Of a stretch of 64,000 bases of DNA, positions 1-7,264 are shown in pieces. A program made the position numbers and the translations under genes. The stretch spans positions 372,001 through 436,000 of the forward strand of contig NZ_SBLB01000004.1 in assembly GCF_004138325.1 (NCBI RefSeq), in the 5' to 3' direction. This stretch comes from Spirosoma sordidisoli. Lineage in GTDB: Bacteria > Bacteroidota > Bacteroidia > Cytophagales > Spirosomataceae. Numbering within the stretch: position 1 is the first letter of the stretch; every line of letters begins with the position of its first letter. Under the pieces are notes generated by a model. It was not told the DNA's origin. It saw only the letters and a list, made by a program, of their open reading frames with translations, and searched no databases.

Positions 1-309
1 GTCGATATGGGCAACCGGTTCCGGTTCATCGTAAACGAGGTAGAAGCCGTAGCCGTTACGGAGGCCCTGCCGAAACTGCCCGTTGCCCGCGCCCTCTGGA
101 AACCCATGCCCGACATGGCTACCGGCTGCGCGGCCTGGATACTCGCGGGGGGTGCCCACCATACGGTATTCAGCCAGAACCTGACCACCAGCCATATCGA
201 GGACTTCGCCGACATCTTTGGGGTCGAACTCGTCGTGATCGATAGCCAGACGAAGCTGCGCCAGCTGAAAAACGAACTCCGCTGGAGCGAAGCCGCTTAC
301 CGCCGGTAA
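1..309 (+). CDS. araA: L-arabinose isomerase, C-terminal part (cut by window edge)
   Basis: The reading frame is open from the first base and stops at 307-309, so only about 102 C-terminal residues are present. The segment [17 protein letters not shown], the run [13 protein letters not shown], the motif [14 protein letters not shown] and the end [10 protein letters not shown] match the C-terminal end of AraA, which converts L-arabinose to L-ribulose in the cytoplasm. The HH pair in GGAHHT belongs to the conserved active-site/metal region of this family. The internal ATG at 7 is not the true start. It is the upstream member of an arabinose block with the GH51 enzyme and araD that follow on the same strand. 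Confidence 0.93.
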   Translation, partial: VDMGNRFRFIVNEVEAVAVTEALPKLPVARALWKPMPDMATGCAAWILAGGAHHTVFSQNLTTSHIEDFADIFGVELVVIDSQTKLRQLKNELRWSEAAYRR

Positions 310-741
310 TTGTTTCACGATTACCCTGCTGTTGCGTAAGCGGTTCACGAGGTCTGCACCGCGGTCGTTCACCTTGGTCCGTGTCAACACTGGGACGCGT
401 AGTCGGACCACATGACCGGATGGTTTTGCTGACGCATAAGTGGTCCGACTACGCGTCCCGGTGGGGACACGGACCACGGTAAACGACATGAACTACGGTC
501 ATAGCAACAAACCATCCGGACAGGAGACGCAAGAGCCGGGCCGCCGTTGCGGTTGCGTCTCTACACCGTGGTCCGTGTCAACACCGGGACGCGTAGTCGG
601 ACCACATGACCGGATGGTTTTGCTGACGCGCGGGTGGTCCGTGAGGACACGGACCACGGTGGACGACACAAACTACGATCAGGACTAACCGCCCAATGGG
701 GTTGCTGATTAACCTGAACCTTTTACATAAACCCACTTTTT
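310..741. repeat. Intergenic palindromic repeat array (locus A, two units)
   Basis: This 430-base gap holds no credible gene. It carries two copies of a complex palindrome. Unit A1 (371-480) has outer arms 375-385 and 466-476 (11 bp, perfect), symmetric 6-base internal loops, inner arms 392-411 and 440-459 (20 bp, perfect) and a 28-base loop. Unit A2 (565-660) keeps perfect 15-bp outer arms (565-579 / 646-660) but a shortened inner right arm. Between them lies a third hairpin, GAGACGCAA (524-532) against TTGCGTCTC (553-561). The same modules return near 15.4-15.66 and 19.13-19.33 kb. An 82-residue ORF inside the array is a by-product of the repeats. Confidence 0.85.
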
Positions 742-2286
742 ATGAAAAAACAACTGCTTCCTCTTCTGCTCGCGGCACTGACCCTGTCAGCAACGGCGCA
801 GAACCGCGTAACGGTCAACGCCAGCGACGGCAAGACCGTTATTAACCGCCATATCTATGGCCACTTTGCTGAGCACCTTGGCCGCTGTATCTACGATGGC
901 TTTTACGTGGGCGAGACCAACACGAAAATCCCGAACAAAAACGGGGTGCGGCTGGACGTGATCGAGGCCCTCAAAAAGATGAAAATCCCCAACCTGCGCT
1001 GGCCGGGCGGGTGTTTTGCCGATACCTACCACTGGAAAGACGGGATCGGTCCGAAAGCCAAACGGCCAAAGATTGTGAACACCTGGTGGGGGGGCGTAAC
1101 GGAAGACAACAGTTTCGGTACCCATGACTTTCTGAACATGTGCGAACTACTCGGCACGGAGCCTTACCTGGCCGGTAACGTGGGCAGCGGAACAGTACAG
1201 GACCTGAGCGACTGGGTACAGTATGTCAACTTCCCCAACAATAGCCCCATGTCTACCCTGCGGCAGCAAAACGGCCGCAAAACCCCCTGGAACGTGCGCT
1301 ACTGGGGTGTTGGCAACGAAGCCTGGGGATGTGGCGGCAACATGACGGCCGATTATTACGCCAATATTTACCGCCAGTACGCTACGTTCATGGGTACTCA
1401 GGTGGGTAAAGAAACCATCTTCCGGATTGCATCAGGAGCCAGTTCAGATGATTTTAACTGGACCGAAACGCTGATGAAAAATATTCCCGGCAAAATGGTC
1501 GAAGGCGTAGCCCTGCACCACTATTCTACCTTTGGCTGGGGACCGAATGAGAAAGGCTCGGCTACTGAATTTACCGAAACCGACTACGCCCATACCATGA
1601 ACGAAGCCCTGAAGATGGACACCTTCGTGCAGAAGCATTCGGAAATCATGGACAAGTATGACCCCCAGAAGAAGATCGCCCTGGTTGTTGATGAATGGGG
1701 CGCCTGGTATGAGGTCGAACCGAAAACGAATCCGGGATTTTTGTATCAGCAGAACACCATGCGCGATGCCATTCTGACCGGTGCCACGCTGAACATCTTC
1801 CACAAACACGCGGAACGGGTACGGATGGCGAATCTGGCCCAGGCGGTGAACGTGCTCCAGGCCGTAATTTTGACCAAGGGCGACAAGATGCTGCTGACCC
1901 CAACGTACCACGTGCTGGAGATGTATAATGTACACCAGGACGCCACGATGCTGCCTATCGACCTCAAAACGGAAGATTATACATCAGGCAAATACAAACT
2001 CCCGGCCATCTCCGCATCGGCCTCGCGCGACCAGGCGGGTAAAGTACATATCTCGCTGGTCAACATCGACGCCGGGAAGCCGCAAACCGTTACGGTAAAC
2101 CTGAAAGGGGTAAGCGCCACCAGCCTGACGGGCCGCATCCTTACGTCGGCTAAAGTACAGGACCATAACACCTTCGAGCAGCCGAACAAGGTAAAACCCG
2201 TCCCCTTCACCGGGGCTACCCGCAATGGCGACGTCCTGACGGTAACCCTCCCCCCGGTCTCCGTAGTCGTGCTGGAAATGAAATAA
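742..2286 (+). CDS. Secreted alpha-L-arabinofuranosidase, GH51
   Basis: A 514-residue glycoside hydrolase of family 51, which releases terminal alpha-L-arabinofuranose from arabinan and arabinoxylan with retention. Residues 1-19 form a signal peptide ending at ATAQ, so the enzyme is exported, unlike many intracellular GH51 enzymes. The acid/base glutamate is E193 in GVGNEAWGCGG and the nucleophile is E318 in VVDEWGAWYEV. An N-terminal (beta/alpha)8 barrel is followed by a C-terminal beta domain ending in the typical PPVSVVVLEMK. Length is normal for the family. It lies between araA and araD on the same strand, so the arabinose it liberates would feed the isomerase and epimerase encoded beside it. 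Confidence 0.95.
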   Translation: MKKQLLPLLLAALTLSATAQNRVTVNASDGKTVINRHIYGHFAEHLGRCIYDGFYVGETNTKIPNKNGVRLDVIEALKKMKIPNLRWPGGCFADTYHWKDGIGPKAKRPKIVNTWWGGVTEDNSFGTHDFLNMCELLGTEPYLAGNVGSGTVQDLSDWVQYVNFPNNSPMSTLRQQNGRKTPWNVRYWGVGNEAWGCGGNMTADYYANIYRQYATFMGTQVGKETIFRIASGASSDDFNWTETLMKNIPGKMVEGVALHHYSTFGWGPNEKGSATEFTETDYAHTMNEALKMDTFVQKHSEIMDKYDPQKKIALVVDEWGAWYEVEPKTNPGFLYQQNTMRDAILTGATLNIFHKHAERVRMANLAQAVNVLQAVILTKGDKMLLTPTYHVLEMYNVHQDATMLPIDLKTEDYTSGKYKLPAISASASRDQAGKVHISLVNIDAGKPQTVTVNLKGVSATSLTGRILTSAKVQDHNTFEQPNKVKPVPFTGATRNGDVLTVTLPPVSVVVLEMK

Positions 2287-2432
2287 CGAAGGTCTGTTGA
2301 TTGAGTGATTGGTGATTGAGCGATTGGTGATAAAGTTGGCCGTGCCAGCTATTCATCACTCAATCACCAATCACTCAATAGAAAACTCACTCATCCACTC
2401 AATCGCTCAATAGACAAATCACTCAATCACCC
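2287..2432. repeat. Inverted and direct repeats of a CACTCAATC-type motif
   Basis: The gap between the GH51 gene and araD holds a perfect 21-bp inverted repeat, 2300-2320 against 2359-2379, with a 38-base loop. Further degenerate copies of CACTCAATC/CGCTCAATA continue to within a few bases of the araD start codon. No U-tract follows the hairpin, so it is not a classical terminator. It may be an intergenic repeat or a folded leader ahead of araD. Confidence 0.75.
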
Positions 2433-3131
2433 ATGTACAGGACCTTACAGGAAGAATGTTACGAGGCCAACATGCAGCTCCCCCGGCTGGGGCTGGTGTT
2501 GTTTACCTTTGGCAATGTCAGCGCGGTAGATCGCGAGCAGGGCGTATTTGCCATCAAACCGAGTGGGGTATCGTACGACATTCTTACCCCCAACGACATT
2601 GTAATCTGCGATTACGACGCCCGGGTGGTAGCCGGTACCCTGCGTCCGTCGTCCGACACCAAGACTCACGCGCTGCTCTATAAAACCTGGAGCGACATTG
2701 GCGGCATTACCCATACCCACAGCACCCATGCAGTAGCCTGGGCCCAGGCAGGTCTGGACATCCCCATTTTCGGAACTACCCATGCCGACCATACCCATCA
2801 CGACATTCCGTGTGCGCCCGTCCTGACCGACGCCATGATAGAAGGCGATTATGAACACGAGACCGGCAACCAGATTTTCGATGTGTTTCGGGAGAAAGGC
2901 CTCTCGCATACCGAGGTCGAGATGGTGCTGTTGCAGAACCACGGCCCGTTCACCTGGGGCAAGACCGCCGAAAAGTCGGTCTACAACGCAGCCGTACTGG
3001 AAGAAGTAGCCCGTATGGCTTACCTGACGTTACAGATCAACCCCAACACAGCCCGTATTAAAGATACCCTCCGCAACAAGCACTACCAGCGCAAGCACGG
3101 TACGAACGCCTACTACGGACAGGGCTGCTAG
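2433..3131 (+). CDS. araD: L-ribulose-5-phosphate 4-epimerase
   Basis: A 232-residue class II aldolase-fold enzyme that converts L-ribulose 5-phosphate to D-xylulose 5-phosphate, the last step before the pentose phosphate pathway. The zinc ligands are visible as H94 and H96 in THTHSTHA and H170 in LLQNHGPFTWG, at the positions known from the E. coli enzyme. GNVSAVDRE and KPSGVSYD form the phosphate-binding part. Length is normal. It lies downstream of araA and the GH51 gene and upstream of a mutarotase. The ribulokinase gene is not in this window and may lie upstream of araA. Confidence 0.95.
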   Translation: MYRTLQEECYEANMQLPRLGLVLFTFGNVSAVDREQGVFAIKPSGVSYDILTPNDIVICDYDARVVAGTLRPSSDTKTHALLYKTWSDIGGITHTHSTHAVAWAQAGLDIPIFGTTHADHTHHDIPCAPVLTDAMIEGDYEHETGNQIFDVFREKGLSHTEVEMVLLQNHGPFTWGKTAEKSVYNAAVLEEVARMAYLTLQINPNTARIKDTLRNKHYQRKHGTNAYYGQGC

Positions 3132-3198
3132 TCAGCCGGGCGCACCGGCCGGCTGGTTCGCCCCCACCCTAACACCTAAACCCCCCACCAGTCACCCC

Positions 3199-4356
3199 AT
3201 GAACCGTTTTTCTCAGTATGTCGGCCTGATGGCCCTCGGCGCGCTGACGCTCCTGAATGCCTGCGCGTCTAAAAAAACCACGAATACCCAAACGATGACT
3301 ATTGACAAACAGGCCTATGGCCAATTACCCGACGGTCGCCCGGTCGATCTGTACACCCTGCGTAACGAAGCCGGCATGACGGCCCGGATAACGACCTACG
3401 GCGGCATTCTGGTCGGCCTGACCGCCCCCGATAAAGACGGTCAGTTTGCCGATGTCACGCTGGGGTTCGACTCGCTCGCCACGTACCGCAAAAACAATCC
3501 GTTCTTCGGAGCGTTGGTGGGTCGCTACGGCAACCGGATCGCCAAGGGTAAGTTTACCCTCGACGGGCAAGCCTACACGCTGGCGACCAACAACATGGGC
3601 AACCACCTGCACGGCGGCAAGGTCGGCTTCGATAAAGTGCTCTGGACAGCTACCCCCGTCGAGGGCGACGAACCCGCGCTGAAACTGACCTACACCGCCA
3701 AAGACGGCGAAGAAGGCTACCCCGGCAACCTGGCCGTTACCGTAACGTATACGCTTCAGAAAAACAACGCCCTCCGGATCGACTACGAAGCCACGACCGA
3801 CAAACCCACGGTCGTCAACCTGACCAACCACACCTATTTCAACCTGACCGGCGGGGCAAAGCGCGACATCCTCGACCACGTGGTAACCATCAAGGCCGAC
3901 CGGTTCGTACCCGTCGATAAGACGCTGATTCCGACCGGACAGCTCCAGGCCGTTGCCGGCACCCCGTTCGACTTTACCAAGCCGACCCGCGTTGGCGACC
4001 GCATCGACGACCCCGCCGACACCCAGATCAAGTACGGCCTGGGCTACGACCACTGCTGGGTATTTGCCGACAGCAGCCAGGGTTTGAAGTCGGTGGCCAC
4101 CGTTTTCGAGCCAACCACCGGACGGGTGCTGGAGGTACAGACGACCGAGCCGGCCGTACAGTTCTACACGGGCAACTTCCTCGACGGTTCGGTAACGGGT
4201 CGGGAAGGAAATCCCTACAAAAAACGCTACGGCCTCTGTCTGGAAACCGAACACTACCCCGACTCGCCTAACCAGCCCGCCTTCCCAACAACGACGCTCC
4301 GCCCCGGTCAGACGTACAAAACCACCACGCTCTACCAGTTCTCTACCCGGAAATAA
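3199..4356 (+). CDS. galM: Aldose 1-epimerase (mutarotase), lipoprotein
   Basis: A 385-residue galactose-mutarotase-fold protein that interconverts alpha and beta anomers of free sugars. Conserved residues are visible: NHLHGG, the catalytic histidine in LTNHTYFNL, the sugar-binding aspartate in YDHCWV and the catalytic glutamate in LETEHYPDSPNQP. The N-terminus is a lipoprotein signal (LTLLNAC, Cys near residue 22), so the protein is probably membrane-anchored and acts in the periplasm, on sugars released by exported glycosidases such as the GH51 enzyme. A short hairpin (3133-3155) lies between it and araD. A long antisense ORF overlaps it but shows no family features. Confidence 0.93.
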   Translation: MNRFSQYVGLMALGALTLLNACASKKTTNTQTMTIDKQAYGQLPDGRPVDLYTLRNEAGMTARITTYGGILVGLTAPDKDGQFADVTLGFDSLATYRKNNPFFGALVGRYGNRIAKGKFTLDGQAYTLATNNMGNHLHGGKVGFDKVLWTATPVEGDEPALKLTYTAKDGEEGYPGNLAVTVTYTLQKNNALRIDYEATTDKPTVVNLTNHTYFNLTGGAKRDILDHVVTIKADRFVPVDKTLIPTGQLQAVAGTPFDFTKPTRVGDRIDDPADTQIKYGLGYDHCWVFADSSQGLKSVATVFEPTTGRVLEVQTTEPAVQFYTGNFLDGSVTGREGNPYKKRYGLCLETEHYPDSPNQPAFPTTTLRPGQTYKTTTLYQFSTRK

Positions 4357-4734
4357 GCCACTTCTGCGCGCAAACCTCCGGTAGGGATTGTTCTTTTTCG
4401 CCATTAACACCGCTAACTCCTCCGAAGGGTTGTTTGGGGGAGATTGGCTGAGAAGGTAGATCTACGAAGACACCGGATTTTACCCCCCAGCCCCCTAAAG
4501 GGGGAGCCCATTCGGCGCGGACGGCTCCCCCTTTAGGGGGCTGGGGGGTAAAAAAGGCAGCCTTTCGAGCCGACTAAAGCCAGCAAATTCCTTCCCCAAA
4601 CAAGCTCTGAAGGGGATGTAGGGGTAAGAAGTTTCAATCGACTCCTCAGGTAACAGTTTCATAATGCCCGATCGCTGGTAGGATTCGGGGCTTACGCTAC
4701 TTTTACCCCTTTCATTTCACCCCTTTCTACTGGT
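4357..4734. other. Intergenic region with a 31-bp perfect inverted repeat
   Basis: This 378-base region contains no gene that I can support. Its main content is the inverted repeat at 4478-4553, listed separately. Upstream of the phospholipase gene, TACTTTTA at 4698-4705 resembles a Bacteroidota -7 box (TAnnTTTG) with one mismatch. No clear -33 element is seen. Confidence 0.5.
4478..4553. repeat. Perfect 31-bp inverted repeat, 14-base loop
   Basis: The arms 4478-4508 and 4523-4553 are exact reverse complements. Each arm also contains its own small palindrome around CCCCCTAAAGGGGG, so alternative cruciform folds are possible. No U-tract follows on either strand, since the stem itself ends in TTTTACC/GGTAAAA. 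This makes it a repeat-type palindrome, not a simple intrinsic terminator. Confidence 0.85.
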
Positions 4735-7254
4735 ATGGATTCGAGACGGGAGTTTATCCGAAAAGCCGCTTTACTGGCCACCAGCCTGTCGGGTACCTGG
4801 CCCGACTCTATTCAGAAAGCGCTGGCCATCGACCCGTCGCCGGGGACTACCTACCTGGACGCGGAGCATGTGGTCATTCTGATGCAGGAGAACCGCTCTT
4901 TCGATCATATTTACGGCTCGCTGCAGGGCGTACGGGGCTTTAACGATCCGCGGGCCATCACCCTGCCCAACGGCAACAAAGTGTGGCTCCAGACCAACGC
5001 GGCCGGTGAAACCTACGCGCCCTTCCGGCTCAATATCCACGATACCAAAGCCACCTGGATGAGTTCGCTGCCCCACTCCTGGACCGACCAGGTAGATGCC
5101 CGGCATGACGGCAAGTTCGACAAGTGGCTGGATGCCAAACGATCGGGCCGCAAGGAATACGCCAACATACCCCTGACCCTGGGGTATTACAACCGGCAGG
5201 ATTTACCCTTCTATTACGCACTGGCCGATGCCTTCACCGTCTGCGATCAGAACTTTTGCTCCTCACTGACCGGCACCACCCCCAACCGGCTTTATTTCTG
5301 GAGTGGCACCCTGCGCGACCCCCGCGACCCGAAAGCCCCGGCCCTCGTTCGTAACGAAAACGTAGACTATGACGCCGAAGTCAGCTGGACCACCTTTCCC
5401 GAACGGCTGCAGGACCATGGCGTTTCCTGGAAAATATACCAGAACGAGATCAGCCTGCCCACCGGATTACAGGGCGACGAAGACGGCTGGCTCGGCAACT
5501 TTACCGACAACCCCATCGAATGGTTTTCGCAGTTCCGGGTTCGGTTTCATCCGGCCTATTACGCCTTTATCCAGCGCGAAGAAAAAGCCATTCCGGATCG
5601 GATAGCCAGCCTGGAAACCCGGCTCAGCACCCTGACGCCCGCCGACCCGGCCTACGCCAGCGTACAAAAAACCCTTCAGCATCAGCAGAAAGCCCTGGCC
5701 CAGGTTAAAGCCGATCTGGTTACCTACGCCCCTGAGCAGTTCAGCCAGTTGTCGGCGCGCGACCAGGCGCTCTGCCAACGGGCCTTTACGACCAATACCA
5801 ATGACCCCGACTACCGGAAGCTGAGCACGCTGACGTATCAGGATGGCGCCACCGAACGGCAGGTTACGGTACCCAAAGGCGACGTGCTGCACCAGTTTCG
5901 GGCCGATGTGAAGAACCGGACGCTGCCCACCGTCTCGTGGGTAGTGGCGCCGGAGAATTTCTCCGATCACCCCTCCGCCCCCTGGTATGGCGCCTGGTAC
6001 CTGTCCGAGATGCTCGACATACTGACCCAGAACCCCGACGTCTGGAAGAAAACCATTTTCATTCTGGCCTACGACGAAAACGACGGCTACTTCGACCATG
6101 TGCCTCCGCTGGTACCGGCGCATCCCGACCGGCCCCAGACCGGCAAGTCCAGCCAGGGCATCGACACCCGGCTGGAGTTCGTGACGGCCGAGCAGGAAAA
6201 GAGTCGCGGGCCCAAAGGCCGAACCGGGCCCATCGGGCTAGGCTATCGGGTACCGCTCGTTATTGTGTCGCCCTGGAGCCGGGGCGGGTATGTCTGCTCC
6301 GAAGTGTTCGACCATACCTCGACGCTCCGCTTTCTCGAGAATTTCGTGAGCCATAAGACCGGCAAACCGATCCGGGAAACGAACATCAGCCCCTGGCGAC
6401 GGACGGTCTGTGGCGATCTGTCGTCGGCTTTTCGGCCCTACCGGGGCGAGTCGCTCCGGCTACCGGCTTTCCTGCCCCGCGAGCCATTCATCGAAGGTAT
6501 TCACAAGGCGCAGTTCAAAGACGTACCGACCAACTACAAGTCGCTCTCGCCCGACGAAGCCCGGCAGGCCAGCCAGCGACCCAGCCTGTCGCCCTGGATG
6601 CCGCGTCAGGAGGCAGGCATGCGATCGTCCTGCGCGTTGCCGTATGAACTCTATGCCGATGGGCACAGCCAGGCCGACCGGTTTGTGCTGAAGCTAACCG
6701 CCGACAATGCCGTATTCGGCAAACGGGCGGCCGGTACTGCCTTCCAGGTACACCAGCACCTCCGGGACGATGTGCGCTTTCGTTCGTATACCGTAGCTCC
6801 CGGCGATACGCTGACCGATGAGTGGCCGCTCAGCGAGCCGCTCCACCTGAGCGTATACGGCCCGAACGGCTTTTTCCGGTCGTTTACCTACCCGGGCTCG
6901 AATCCACCGGTAACGATCGACTGCCGATACGAACAGAACGCCCGGAAGCAGTATACGGGTCATCTTGTCATTCAATTACAAAACCCGGACCCCAGCCGCT
7001 CGTACGTCGTGCGGCTCAGGGATAACGCCTACCAGAGGGGTGAGCAGTCGGTTCAGCTAACCAAAGCGGGCCTGCCGGGCGCCCGGCAGTCGGTCACACT
7101 GAACCTGACCCGCAGCCATAACTGGTACGATGTCAGCGTACTGATCGACGGTTTTCCGGATGTTGAACAGCGGTATGCCGGTCGGGTCGAAACCGGGCAG
7201 GAAGGCGTCACCGACCCCTTGATCGGGCAGGCAAACGACCTGACCAGCCGGTAA
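4735..7254 (+). CDS. Phosphocholine-specific phospholipase C, Tat-exported
   Basis: An 839-residue phospholipase C of the acid-phosphatase-like phosphoesterase superfamily, which cleaves phosphatidylcholine/sphingomyelin-type lipids to diacylglycerol or ceramide and phosphocholine. The N-terminus SRREFIRKAAL is a twin-arginine signal, as in the Pseudomonas PlcH/PlcN relatives. Core motifs include VVILMQENRSFDHIYGSLQG, SLTGTTPNRLYFW, AYDENDGYFDHV and the histidine in VFDHTSTLRFLEN. The C-terminal part from about residue 640 contains the two beta domains typical of the family. Residues about 280-350 form an inserted helical, probably coiled-coil stretch (LETRLSTL through QKALAQVKADL). It converges on the copper ATPase gene, only 10 bases away. 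Confidence 0.92.
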   Translation: MDSRREFIRKAALLATSLSGTWPDSIQKALAIDPSPGTTYLDAEHVVILMQENRSFDHIYGSLQGVRGFNDPRAITLPNGNKVWLQTNAAGETYAPFRLNIHDTKATWMSSLPHSWTDQVDARHDGKFDKWLDAKRSGRKEYANIPLTLGYYNRQDLPFYYALADAFTVCDQNFCSSLTGTTPNRLYFWSGTLRDPRDPKAPALVRNENVDYDAEVSWTTFPERLQDHGVSWKIYQNEISLPTGLQGDEDGWLGNFTDNPIEWFSQFRVRFHPAYYAFIQREEKAIPDRIASLETRLSTLTPADPAYASVQKTLQHQQKALAQVKADLVTYAPEQFSQLSARDQALCQRAFTTNTNDPDYRKLSTLTYQDGATERQVTVPKGDVLHQFRADVKNRTLPTVSWVVAPENFSDHPSAPWYGAWYLSEMLDILTQNPDVWKKTIFILAYDENDGYFDHVPPLVPAHPDRPQTGKSSQGIDTRLEFVTAEQEKSRGPKGRTGPIGLGYRVPLVIVSPWSRGGYVCSEVFDHTSTLRFLENFVSHKTGKPIRETNISPWRRTVCGDLSSAFRPYRGESLRLPAFLPREPFIEGIHKAQFKDVPTNYKSLSPDEARQASQRPSLSPWMPRQEAGMRSSCALPYELYADGHSQADRFVLKLTADNAVFGKRAAGTAFQVHQHLRDDVRFRSYTVAPGDTLTDEWPLSEPLHLSVYGPNGFFRSFTYPGSNPPVTIDCRYEQNARKQYTGHLVIQLQNPDPSRSYVVRLRDNAYQRGEQSVQLTKAGLPGARQSVTLNLTRSHNWYDVSVLIDGFPDVEQRYAGRVETGQEGVTDPLIGQANDLTSR

Positions 7255-7264
7255 CCGCCATCCG

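Noticed and set aside
440..688. 82-residue ORF and the related 106-residue antisense ORF at 18894-19214
   Set aside because: Both encode similar RTRTTV-type peptides only because they lie on the shared palindromic repeats; no family features or plausible starts.
310..688. Possible CRISPR array
   Set aside because: Repeats are inverted and modular, with no regular unique spacers and no cas genes.
3325..4410. 361-residue antisense ORF over the mutarotase gene
   Set aside because: Mirror frame of a GC-rich gene; the sense strand has full family motifs and the antisense product has low-complexity Gly/Val composition.
4478..4553. Reading the 31-bp inverted repeat as an intrinsic terminator of the arabinose operon
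   Set aside because: No U-tract follows the stem on the plus strand; it begins with T and ends with A.
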